Of a stretch of 64,000 nucleotides of DNA, positions 1 through 9,513 are shown piece after piece. The notes under the pieces were generated by a model, which searched no databases, was not told the origin of the DNA, and saw only the letters and a list, made by a program, of their open reading frames with translations. Made by a program: the position numbers and the translations under genes. Source of the DNA: Malus domestica. Its lineage: Eukaryota; Streptophyta; Magnoliopsida; Rosales; Rosaceae. Location of the stretch: positions 27,610,501-27,674,500 of the forward strand of contig NC_091666.1 in NCBI RefSeq assembly GCF_042453785.1. Reading direction: 5' to 3'. Position 1 is the first letter of the stretch; the number at the start of each line of letters is the position of its first letter.

Positions 1-1140
1 TCAAGCTAAGTTTCCCATATTTTTACAGAATTTTTCAGAAGATAAATCGACTCCAAATCTGGCGTGCAAGACAGATGCCGTGTTTCCCAAGTCAAGAAGG
101 ACTCTTTCCTAGTTTGTTTCATTAATTACTTAGGAGTTTGTTTTCATTTACGATAGTTTTTATCAGACTTTTTAGGATTTTATTAGAAAAAATAGAGTAC
201 AAAAGGCTATCTTGATGGGGGAACGAGATACACACAAGGGAATTCGTCCAAAGTGAAGGAGGGCCGTTTAGCATGTTCTTACCATTCTTTTCCGGGTTTT
301 ATCTTTTTCCATGATTTCTTTTGTGATTTTTATTATGATTATGTGTAACTAAACTATTTTTCTAAAGTTTATGATGAAGCCATGACATGATTATTTCCGA
401 AGTATCTTGTTGATTATTATCTGATTACATGCCATGTTTAGTTCTTAATCTTTGTGCTTAATCTATTCTAGTTTATAATGTTCACGTGACTGGCCATCAT
501 TGTGAACTTGGTTCTAGATATTTAGATAAATCTGAGAGGATAACCAATATCAATTAGGTTTATTGGAACTAAGATTAATAAGAGTGGACTAACTAGTGAG
601 GATGACCAATATCAAACTAGTCCTACTTGGTTGACATAATTCTTCAGTGCTTAATGGGGTTTTATGTGTTTAACTGTATGCCTAACCAATAGGATATACT
701 TTTCACGTATAGACACACGAGTTGATGCCTGACCAAGGATTAATTCATACTTTAGCAAAAACAACCTTAAACATTGGCATGGTAAATGGATAGTAATCGG
801 CTCAAAGAAAAGAGAATATGATTGTTATTGGTGGATTCATGACCTTAGGCTTTCATCACATTAATTTCTTTTAAACTTTCATTTGTTGCGTGTTTGTGTT
901 ATTCATATTCTTAGTCTAATTTCAAGTTGAAGTTTTAATTATTCTTCATAATCAATTAATCAATCATTCGTTCACTAGTTAAGTTAAGTTTCACGTAATC
1001 AACTGGTTGAATTGGCATTAAAAGCAATCTATGTGGGATCGACCTCGTATTTGCATTTATTTCTACAATTGATTCGTGCGCTTGCGAGTTTAATTTGGTT
1101 TAGATTAATCTATTATTTAGGTTAGTTTAAATTTACATCA
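1..1140. repeat. Right-hand end of an LTR-retrotransposon-like repeat (partial)
   Basis: No coding frame of note. The stretch ends in CA at 1139-1140, and from 1141 the sequence matches the middle of exon 10 of the GH1 gene at 42.8 kb, so 1140/1141 is an insertion border. The piece around 1030-1075, with 'gtgggatcgacctcg' and a following 'gcgcttgcgag', resembles a segment I associate with plant Ty3-type LTR or leader regions. The left end, the internal domain and any second LTR lie outside the window, so class and orientation cannot be settled. A LARD or a truncated solo LTR is equally possible. Confidence 0.5.
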
Positions 1141-1717
1141 GAGAGGGTGAAGGAGAGGCTTCCCACTTTTTCAGCAGAAAGAGAAAGTTCTGCTCAATGG
1201 GAGTTTAGGTTTGGTTGGAATCAATTATTATACATCAACATATGCCAAACATAAGGCTCCTCCTCCAGGTGAGGTGTTGCGTTACTCCTTCGATACATGG
1301 ACCGAAACAATAGGTAAGATATCTTGCTCTCTAGAACCATAAGGACAAAAGAAAAATCAAACATCAAGCATAGTTTTGATATTCCGTCGTGTTGATCGTT
1401 TTCCTATTGTTGCAGTTATCAAAGATGAAGAAATTCTTGGTGTGGTAAGAAACTTTTTAAAATTCTATGCTCTTGGTAAGAAATGAAACATTGGTGTTGT
1501 CGGCTTTGTTTGAGGAAAATGTGTGGTTAATTTTTTCCTTATGGTGCAAACCGGTAATCATTGGCCGGAAGGGCTTCAGAAGCTGTTGGAGTACGTAAAG
1601 GATAAATATCAAAATCCAAAAGTCTACATTTCTGAAAATGGTTCGATTTCTTATGCTTCAGTTAATCCTTGTATATATACTGTTAATCAAAATATGCATA
1701 ACAAAAATAAAAAAGGA

Positions 1718-1866
1718 AAACTAATGAAAAGAGCTTGAAAACTTTGAATTTGAACAATAAGGACAAAATAAAGGGTAAGTGAATAGTACCATGATTGACT
1801 TTTTAGTATAAAAATGTGGTTTTTCGTTAAAATGAACAGTACCGGAAGTTTTTCGTTAAAGTTTCC
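1718..1866. mobile_element. 149-bp short interspersed element (MITE or SINE-like) in intron 12 of the GH1 pseudogene
   Basis: The intact GH1 copy reads straight through this site. Here 149 bp is inserted, flanked by a perfect direct repeat of 11-13 bp (core ataaaaaagga at 1707-1717 and 1869-1879). The ends are only weakly inverted (aaactaatgaaaa against the complement of ttttcgttaaagtt). A related copy lies at 34801-34950. The long target duplication fits SINE-type insertion better than a classical MITE, but no tRNA-like boxes are visible. Confidence 0.7.
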
Positions 1867-2133
1867 AAATAAAAAAGGATGGCATTATATCTTCTACACC
1901 TTTTCTTTGTAGGACTTGCTGACCACAAGGACAATGGCTCTCCACTTGAAGTACTTCTAGAGGATCCATATCGAATTTCCTTTGTTACTCGTCACTTGTA
2001 TCGAATCAATAAGGCAATTCAGTAAGTGATGATATATATTTTTATTTGACACTAAAACAAATATAATGCCTCATTCTTAACAAAAATTATTGCAGGAATA
2101 GGGTGAATGTCAAAGGGTACTTTTGTTGGGCTC

Positions 2134-2243
2134 TATTCGACGACACTGAATGGGGCATGGGGTTCAATCGAGTTGGTATTTACTTTGTTATTCGACGACA
2201 TTGAATGGGGCATGGGGTTTAATCGAGTTGGTATTTACTTTGT
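2134..2243 (+). repeat. 55-bp tandem duplication inside the last GH1 pseudogene exon
   Basis: Units are 2134-2188 and 2189-2243, starting tattcgacga. They differ at only two positions by eye (c/t at two sites). The intact gene has one unit. Because 55 is not a multiple of three, the second unit is out of frame. Confidence 0.9.
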
Positions 2244-2689
2244 TGATTTCAATAACTACACGTGCTACCCCAAGCTCTCCGTTAAGTGGTTCCGAGCTTT
2301 CCTTCAAGGCTGAGCTCCTGCTATAACTAGTGCCTGAGTAATCGGTTGTTCAAACTTGATATTTAGTCATGTAAAGCCATTATCCTTTCGGTTTCTTGTT
2401 GTAATTCAAGTTTCTCTAGAAAAAATAAGGCTATTGATTTATGCTTCAAGGAAACCATATATATTACTAATAATGTAATCGGTACTGCAGAGGGCACACA
2501 AGCTTTCATTTTACATCGAGAAGTAGAAAGATTCTTTTTATTCTACTTCTTTTGCCCACTAAAAAATCCGCTATTGGCCGGAAAAATCCAACACTTTCCA
2601 TATTCCACATAAACAATTCCTAATCATCGGTCGGGACCGTCGGGTACGTTTGCATTTTCTTGATGGATTCTTTATAACAAAACCAAAAG

Positions 2690-3483
2690 AAAAAAACAAA
2701 AATTTGTGACAGATTATCCAAAAGTGCTGCCAAAAGTAAAGCAGAATAAAACCTTCAAAAAGTTGACATGATAATTGACTAATACATACGATGGGTAGCT
2801 GATCAGATGATACAAATTTTGCTAGATTTATGCGCCACATTCCCCTTTGCAGTCCAAAGTGGGTGAAGCATTACCTGAACTCGTGTTGTGGACGAACTGT
2901 CAGTGTCACATGATAAGAAAATTATCTTTTCATATCTTGAGTTAATAAGATTACAACCTTTAGTATTTATACATTTACATCACCACACGGATGATTGACA
3001 GCTCACTTATAACTGATCCTAACTGTCCAAACAATACTAACAATAGACTCTAACAGACTGTAGAAACATTTACAAACTAATACTTCTATGTCCTATCTTT
3101 TACACTATAGTCGTTAATATCACATACTGAATGGGCAAGTGAACATAACCTGGGGATAGAGTGAAGGAGTAGCGTTGTAGAATCATTGGCAGAACAATCT
3201 TTGCTTCATTGATTGCAAGTTTAAGCCCACACAACTTCGAGGTCCTAATCCAAACAGCACAAATGCACCTACATTATTGTTCGTTGCTTTAGCAACCCCT
3301 TCCGCAATCTCTCTGGTTTGAAAAGTTGTGCGTCCTGTCCCCAGATTCGAGGATCGTGGTGAAATGATAGACAATTGAGATAATTAATGCACCATTAGCA
3401 GGAACAATGACATTTCCCAGTCTAAATTCCCTTACAAAACCAGCAACAGGGGGATATAACCTTAGGGACTCATTGAAGATCAT
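2690..3483 (-). pseudogene. Cytochrome P450 (CYP749A-like) pseudogene, last exon and 3' flank
   Basis: The minus strand matches exon 5 and the 3' flank of the P450 at 32104-34025. Recognisable pieces are ESLRLYPPV near 3470, a heme-loop remnant (LGPRSCVGLN) near 3230, and SPGYVH at about 3130-3160. The frame breaks between the two overlapping reading frames at about 3290-3374, inside the segment that should read FKPERF. Exons 1-4 are missing: homology starts abruptly at 3483. A 217-bp insertion (2903-3119) splits the last 60 bp of coding sequence. Downstream homology to the functional-like copy continues to about 2690. The block lies tail to tail with the GH1 pseudogene. Confidence 0.85.
2903..3119. 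other. 217-bp insertion in the P450 pseudogene
   Basis: The intact copy at 32.1 kb reads 'gaactgtcacatactg' without interruption. Here the same words are separated by 217 bp, with TCA on both sides (2900-2902 and 3120-3122), a possible 3-bp target duplication. I see no terminal inverted repeat and no coding sequence, so the element class is unknown. Confidence 0.6.
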
Positions 3484-3874
3484 AATAGGGGGATAAAATT
3501 TACAGTACTTTTCATATAATGTAATTCGTGGACACCATAAAACTATAAATAAATAAAAAAAGACATTGAATGCATATCCTAATATTAAATAGAGTCTAGG
3601 GATTAAAATTAATTTTTAATCTTGTAAATCTTGTATGAGATATTTTTTCTAAACTTCATCTTATTTAAGGATTAAAATCTAGTTTTCTATATAAATTTTA
3701 TAATCGACATTGTTCAATTTATACATCTTCATTTGTAGATCATTCCTATAAAAGAATTATTAGAATCGGAGATTGTTTAGTCATCCAAATGTGTCAATAG
3801 TTGGACGGTTCATCATAATTATGTTACTTGGTACTCACACCATCGATTTGTTGTATAAATTTGGATGACTAAAC
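3484..3874. other. AT-rich spacer, nothing recognised
   Basis: Between the P450 fragment and the first Cassandra element. No reading frame, RNA gene or clear repeat is supported. Confidence 0.6.
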
Positions 3875-4534
3875 TGTCACATCCTGACCAGGCTCCACTA
3901 CATCCTGGGCTCGACTCCGCCGTAGCACGAGATTGTCCGTTTTGGGCCTCGACCATGCCCTTACGTTTTTGTTTCTAGAAACTCACACGAGCAGAACTTC
4001 TCAGTGGATCACCCATCCTAGGAATGCTCTGACCCATTCTCACTTAACTTCGGAGTTCCTACGGAACCCGAAGCTGGTGAGCTTCCAAAAGGCCTCTTGC
4101 TAAAGGAGGTGGGCATGTACATATAAGGCATAGAGGATCCACTCCCCTGGGCGATGTGGGATCTAACAATCCACCCCCCTTTGGGGCCTGACGTCCTCGT
4201 CAGCACACTTCCGGCCAGTGATTGGCTCTGATACCAAATTGTCACATCCCTACCCGGGCTCCACCACATCCCTGGCTCGACTCCGCCATAGCACGATATT
4301 GTCCGCTATGGACCCCGACCATGCCCTCACGGTTTTGTTTCTGGGAACTCACACGAGCAGAACTTCCCAGTGGGTCACCCATCCTGAGAATGCTTTGGCC
4401 CATTCTCACTTAACTTCGAAGTTCCTACAGAACCCGAAGCCAGTGAGCTCCCACAAGGCCTCGTGCTAAAGGAGGTGGATATGTACATATAAGGCATAGA
4501 GGATCCACTCCTCTGGGCGATGTGGGATCTAACA
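3875..4534 (-). mobile_element. Cassandra TRIM retrotransposon (5S-rRNA-like LTRs), minus strand
   Basis: Two direct LTRs (3875-4168, 294 bp; 4240-4534, 295 bp) enclose only about 71 bp. Read on the minus strand, each LTR starts TGTTAGATCCC and ends GATGTGACA. The primer-binding site TGGTATCAGAGC (initiator tRNA-Met type) is the complement of 4225-4236, and a purine tract (complement of 4169-4186) precedes the other LTR. Each LTR holds a stretch that aligns with plant 5S rRNA: words related to GAAGTTAAG and GATGGGTGACC (complement of about 3982-4088 and 4345-4452). Flanks are taaac and taaat, a 5-bp target duplication with one change. There is no coding capacity, so mobilisation must be in trans. 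This combination defines Cassandra. Confidence 0.92.
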
Positions 4535-4942
4535 TAAATGATCTCCGATTCAAATAAATTTTTAGCAGATGATTTTCAAATGAAGATTAATAAATTAAAC
4601 GGTTCTGATTACGAAGTTTATACGGTGAAGATTCATTATTGGAGAATTGTGGAATATGTGCATTCCCCCATGCGAAGAATGCAAGTATTATCCTAATTCT
4701 AGTGTGTTATGAAGAGTAATGAAAGTTTAACATTTATTTGTGTTACAAATTGTACACTTTATTTTTGTTGGCTTATAAAGTGTGGGTGCATTTTTGCTCA
4801 CCATCCTACTTATTACTGTTGAATGAGTTTAAATTTTAAGATTTGTGTCTATCCGCTACATATATCTAGAAATTTAAACTTATCTAACTGTGATAAATAG
4901 GGTGGTGAGCATCACCCTCACTTGAAAGTGATGAGAAAAAGG

Positions 4943-5091
4943 ATAATACTAAGGAGACCAAATTCTTAAACCAATTTAGCAAACCAAGTAATGTGTAACC
5001 AACAGGAGATAAACATATTAATCAACACTTAAGTAATAATTCAATCATGAACCACTACATCATTTGGTTTAAAATTTTGATTTCCTAACTT
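4943..5091. mobile_element. MITE, 'ctaaggagac' family (copy 1)
   Basis: About 150 bp with the word order of other copies in this window (34384-34528, 42303-42472, 55804-56109): a flank word like actaaggagac, 'aatgtgt', 'taaacat..ttaatcaacacttaagtaata', 'caatcat', and an inverted closing part. It is non-coding and imperfectly palindromic. The ends are diverged, so the target duplication is not clear. Confidence 0.6.
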
Positions 5092-5325
5092 TGAAAAAGA
5101 TAATCCCATAAAGTTTCACACTAATGCATGCATTAAACATTACAAGAAATCTCAAACTTCTACATGTAAGTTTTGTATATTTATTAACATTTCGCTAGAC
5201 CTGAACGATTTTATCAATCTAACAATAACGATTTAAAACTTAACATGCCAGTCACAATTGTTAAGTTTATAAATTTTTACACCCATCAAATTATTCGAAG
5301 CGCTAAGACTCCCGCCACTCCTTCC

Positions 5326-6707
5326 CTAGACGAGCGATCCATTGGATGGCCCACCTACTTCCAATGCTTTCATGGCAGTGCCTTGAAGCTCCCTTACCCT
5401 CCGCCTCAACCCTTCTCCTTCCTCCTTATCCAAAATCGTCCTCACCACCCTCTCCACCTCGCAACGCCCCACCACTCTCTTCCCATCATCCTCCTCCGCC
5501 TCCGGCCACACCGCCACTCCCGCATCCACCAAAAACCTCGCATTCATCATTTGCTCAGCGTACAGCGGCCACGCAATCATCACCACCCCATGCAATACGC
5601 TCTCCAACACCGAATTCCACCCGCAGTGGTCACAAATCCAGCCACAAACTGATGACTCAGAACCGCCACTTGCGGGGCCCACGAGGACGTCACCAACCCT
5701 CTCCCTCGCGTCCTATCCAAAAACCCTTTCGGCAAATACGACGCCGGATCGTCCTCGTTGAAACTGGCCTTAAAAAAGTTCCCCGACACGCTCGCCTCAT
5801 TCGGAGGCCGCGCCACCCAAACGAATCGTTTTTGGCTTAGCTCCAATCCCAACGCCAGTTCACTCATCTGTTTCCCCGACAAAGTCCATTCGCTACCGAA
5901 GGTCACGTACACAACTGAACAGGCCGGCTGCTGGTCCAGCCACTTCATCAACTTCAAAGATTTCAATGTTGATGTTACCAGTTCGCTTTCTTTGGTCAAC
6001 GGCCCAATGGGATAAACCGGGGGCGTTGGCAGACCAAGAAAGAAAGGGCTTTCTCTAATGGAATGAAGCGTCACCGGCTCGAGTTCTTCCCACGTATTTA
6101 CCAAAACGCCATTCACGATCGGCAATATGTTGGACATAAGTAATAATTCAGGCATTAAAACTCCAGGGATAAGATCGTCAAGAAACAGGGGCTTGCAGTC
6201 GGGGACAAGAATCTCCTTGGCTATTTTTGAATGATCGCCGTTGACCACGGCGTTGATCGTGGGGAAGAACATGGCCAACGCCAGAAACGAAGCCGAAGAC
6301 GTCAGGAAAAGGTATGTGAGGATGGAGAGGTCGGCAGCGACATCATGTGCTATAGTGCAGAAAGGATCGAAGACGAAAATTTTGATGGGAGATTGTAAGT
6401 TTTTCAGGACAAATGTCAGAGACTTTAGGGTTTCTTGGATCATGAGAACGATGCGAACTGAGACATTGTTGGCTTGTTGGGACACGTCGACGTTGGGGAG
6501 GCTGACGACATGGAGGTCGGAAGGGATAGAGGGGTTGCTAAGGAGCTGGAGCTGGGCGGGTGGTGCGTCGGTGGTGATGGAAAGGAAGGTGACATGGAAG
6601 CCGTGGTCAACGACAAGTCGTTTGGCTAGCTCGAGGAGTGGGGTGACGTGGCCCATCCCTGGGCTTGCTAAGACTACCACATGCGGCTTGTTCTGGGTGG
6701 ACTCCAT
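5326..6707 (-). pseudogene. UDP-glycosyltransferase (UGT72-type), frameshifted in the PSPG box
   Basis: ATG at 6705-6707 opens MESTQNKPHVVVLASPGMGH, with the N-terminal acceptor-side histidine H20 typical of GT1 enzymes, which move glucose from UDP-glucose to small hydroxyl acceptors in the cytosol. The frame is open for about 359 codons through VVYVTFGSEWTLS and the start of the PSPG box, WAPQVAVLSH. There, at about 5629-5633, one C of a CC run seems missing. The rest of the box (HCGWNSVLESVLHG, WPLYAEQ) and the C-terminus continue in another frame to a stop at 5326-5328. The sum, near 460 codons, is slightly short for UGT72 (about 470-480). A TATA-like tatttaaa lies at 6771-6778. UGT72 is my reading of the N-terminus and the ESPFFLG/PPVYPIGPL words. 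A sequencing error cannot be excluded. Confidence 0.85.
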
Positions 6708-7094
6708 GTTTGGCTGGTTGATATCTTTAGCTCCAGAATACTTATGGGGTTTTCAGAAAACAGAAGTTGATATTTAAAGAAAGAAGAACATTAATCAACT
6801 AATTAAACTTACTTTAAAAATTAATTTGCTATGCTAAAAAAATTAATTTATTATTTTAGAGTACGACAACCTACTGACAGGATTCTGTGATATTGTTTTA
6901 TATTTTATTTTAGATACATTTTGGATGCGGTCTCCCCTAATTACCAATATTATTTAACTGAAATCTTTGTGATTTTTAGTTTTTTATTGAAGTCTCTAAC
7001 ATTAATGTAATAATGAATTTCTATGTAAGTTATTATATTTTTAACTTAAAAATGAAATTTGTATTATTTATATTAATGAGATTTAAAATAAAAC
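6708..7094. other. UGT upstream region, first copy of a tandem duplication
   Basis: AT-rich 5' flank of the UGT pseudogene. It is nearly identical to 17499-17874 (for example 'tggatgcggtctcccctaa' in both). The chromovirus insertion at 7095 splits this copy. The last five bases, aaaac (7090-7094), are the target duplication. Confidence 0.8.
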
Positions 7095-9459
7095 TGACAC
7101 ACCCTAACCCGAAGACTAGGACGTGCTGGCCGTCACGTGAGTGTGACGTAACCATAACGCAAGCGGAAACGATTTAATAATAAAATACGAGTCAACGAAA
7201 ACCACTAATTGCAGTTATTTACAACCGAGCATTCTATGTGCATAAGAGTGTACTAAACACACATAAACAGAGCATAAGCATCTAGGTGCAGTCAAGTAGG
7301 AACATAACTAATTTACAACACCCTCGGGTGAATCCTACATTTATTTAGTCTGTCAGAACGCCGAAGCAGTCCTCGTAGGCCACCAACGCCTCAACTATCA
7401 ACTAGAACCTGGAGGGGCGAAAAACAGAAAACGTGAGTGGGCGAAAATCAAGCTTTTCCAAATCATTTCATAAATCCACATTTATAACCCCTTTTTGGAA
7501 AACCTGTATACTTTCCCAGAAAAATAGTATATAGCATATATATCTCAACTGTCTCAATCATCAATCTTATAACAGATTCAATAAAGAATGTACCATGCCA
7601 ATTTCAACAGTGTAGTATGAATGCATTAACATAATATAATCAGGTAAAAGAAATAATCAATCGGAGGCCCTCTAATAGCCCTGAACGATTGAACCTAGAG
7701 CTCAACATCTATCAATCTCACTCTCTGCCGGAGTCACTCCGCGTGACCTGTCCGGCCTTCTGCACATAAGTCGGAACCACCTAATGTAGTCTGAACGACT
7801 CATGGTAATATTCGCTCTAGTGCTTCTCTCATCAATCATCTGCATACAATAACCTAAGGTCACCCACCAGTCATAATCTCACTAACACTCTACGACTGGC
7901 CCGTCGTACCCACTCCGCGTGGACTGTACGACCAGCATCTACTTGGATCCAAGGCGAGCGTGCGATGCGGTGAATACTATAAGCACTAAACCATGGTGCA
8001 GGATATGAGCTCAATATATCATCATCCTCAACATAACAGTAATTAAATACTTACCTGTGCGTCCACAGCACCATCATACATATATGCATCATACGACAGT
8101 TCATAATATCCATAACATTCTATGCATGGCAATCACATCATATTTCATTTCATTTCAATATATTTTTCATTTAAATTTGATTTCTGGGGAAATCGAGTAT
8201 ATAGGTATATATAAAAACAAATGCCCACTCACTGGTATGTCGCCGGGTCGTAACCCCCTTGACGCCCCTGGATGTGCTCGTCCTCGTTATAAGTTCCACC
8301 TAGAAGTGAAATAACTTAAAACAATCATTTAACGCACCTAAACCAACTAGGTAATAAATTCTTCATACGATGCTCAAATTGGGTATATGAATATACCACA
8401 GTGACCTACACAACCTCAGGATCATCCCCATATTTTTAAAATAATTTTTGGATGCTCCACGCGCCCCCACGCGCCTGACGTGGCACGGACCTACGCGCGG
8501 CCCACGCGCAGCCACGTGCCAGGCACACTGACGGTACAGTGAACGGCGTTAGGAATATTCCAGGAATATTCCGTTAAAAACTAACGGTTTCCGTTAAAGT
8601 TAACTAACGGCGTCGGAATATTCCGTCAAACTTGACGGAAGATTCCCTGTCTTCTCCGGCGAGTCGCCGGTCGCCGGCGACTGTTCGCCGGTTTCTGGAA
8701 AAATTTCAAATTGACTTTTCTCCTTCGTTTTTCAACCAATTTCTTCGCATTTTAAACCAAAATGAAGCATTTCACATGTACAATCACGATGGAAGGGTTT
8801 TAAGGTCTAAAAACAACAAGATCATACCTTCCAAAATTCCTCAAATTCGGCCAAACTCGAACCCAACGATCCCGACGTCCATTTTGTTCAAACGAGGCAC
8901 TCCGAGCCTCCTTGGAACTTTCTAAGACTCGTGGTGATCTCAGATTAGCCTAAAACACAACGAAATTTAAGTTCGTGAACAGTGTCAATTCACGGGGTGT
9001 TTTGAAACTAGGATTTCAGAAATGAAACTTACCTGAAACTTATACCCCCGTGCTCGTGAAGTTCCCAAGATCACGAAGATGATCTTAGATTGGACGTTGG
9101 TGCACGTTTGTGGCTGTTCTTGGTGTTTGTCCGAGAGCTTGAGAGAGTTCGAGAGTAAGAGAGAGAGTGTTTCTGAGGGAGAGATGAGGAAGAAAGAGGG
9201 AGAGAGACAACCTACGGGTTTTGGGGAAGGATTTCAGGAGGTGGGGATCCCACCTAAGTCCAATACAAAATTATTAGACCAAACAAATGTAAATCTAAAC
9301 CCTAGTTTAAGTCCCTAACATAAAATAATATTCTAAATAACAATAGTTTAGGATCTTTAGGTAAAACAAATGTCAAACATTTACACACCTTAATCCCGTT
9401 TAAGGTCACATTGGTCATTTCACGTCCTCGGAATTAAAATTCCGGGACGGGCTGTGACA
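7095..9459 (-). repeat. 3' LTR of the chromovirus (left in window)
   Basis: 2,365 bp. Small plus-strand reading frames inside (8057, 8632, 9079) recur identically in the other LTR and look fortuitous. A GC-rich patch at about 8455-8530 is followed by palindromic words (ggaatattcc, ccgttaaa/tttaacgg repeats) at 8550-8650, possibly part of the U3 control region. Confidence 0.95.
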
Positions 9460-9513
9460 ATCTCCCCTCCTTATAGAATTTCGTCCCCGAAATTCCAGCC
9501 ACTAACCAAACCC

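Larger units (their letters stand above)
1141..2313 (+). pseudogene. Beta-glucosidase (GH1) pseudogene, last five exons
   Basis: Collinear with exons 10-14 of the intact GH1 gene at 42801-45751. Matching exons are about 1141-1313, 1416-1444, 1550-1640, 1913-2021 and 2096-2313. The catalytic nucleophile motif YISENG survives. It is dead for four visible reasons. Exons 1-9 are absent in the window because an LTR-like repeat ends at 1140. One extra A lies in the A-run at 1178-1180, making exon 10 173 nt against 172. The acceptor AG before exon 12 is AA (1548-1549). A 55-bp tandem duplication in the last exon shifts the frame. A 149-bp short repeat is also inserted in intron 12. It points toward a P450 pseudogene on the opposite strand, as part of a duplicated GH1-P450 block. 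Confidence 0.88.

Noticed and set aside
3982-4452. 5S rRNA-like sequences as 5S rRNA genes
   Set aside because: They are internal blocks of Cassandra LTRs in LTR-PBS-PPT-LTR order with diverged sequence, not 5S rDNA units.
5346-5840. Proline-rich 164-codon plus-strand ORF opposite the UGT
   Set aside because: Antisense shadow of a GC-rich UGT coding region; no independent support.
8057-9318. Three plus-strand ORFs (85, 97, 79 codons), repeated identically at 15384-16645
   Set aside because: They lie in the LTRs of a minus-strand retrotransposon, antisense to it, and are identical only because the LTRs are.
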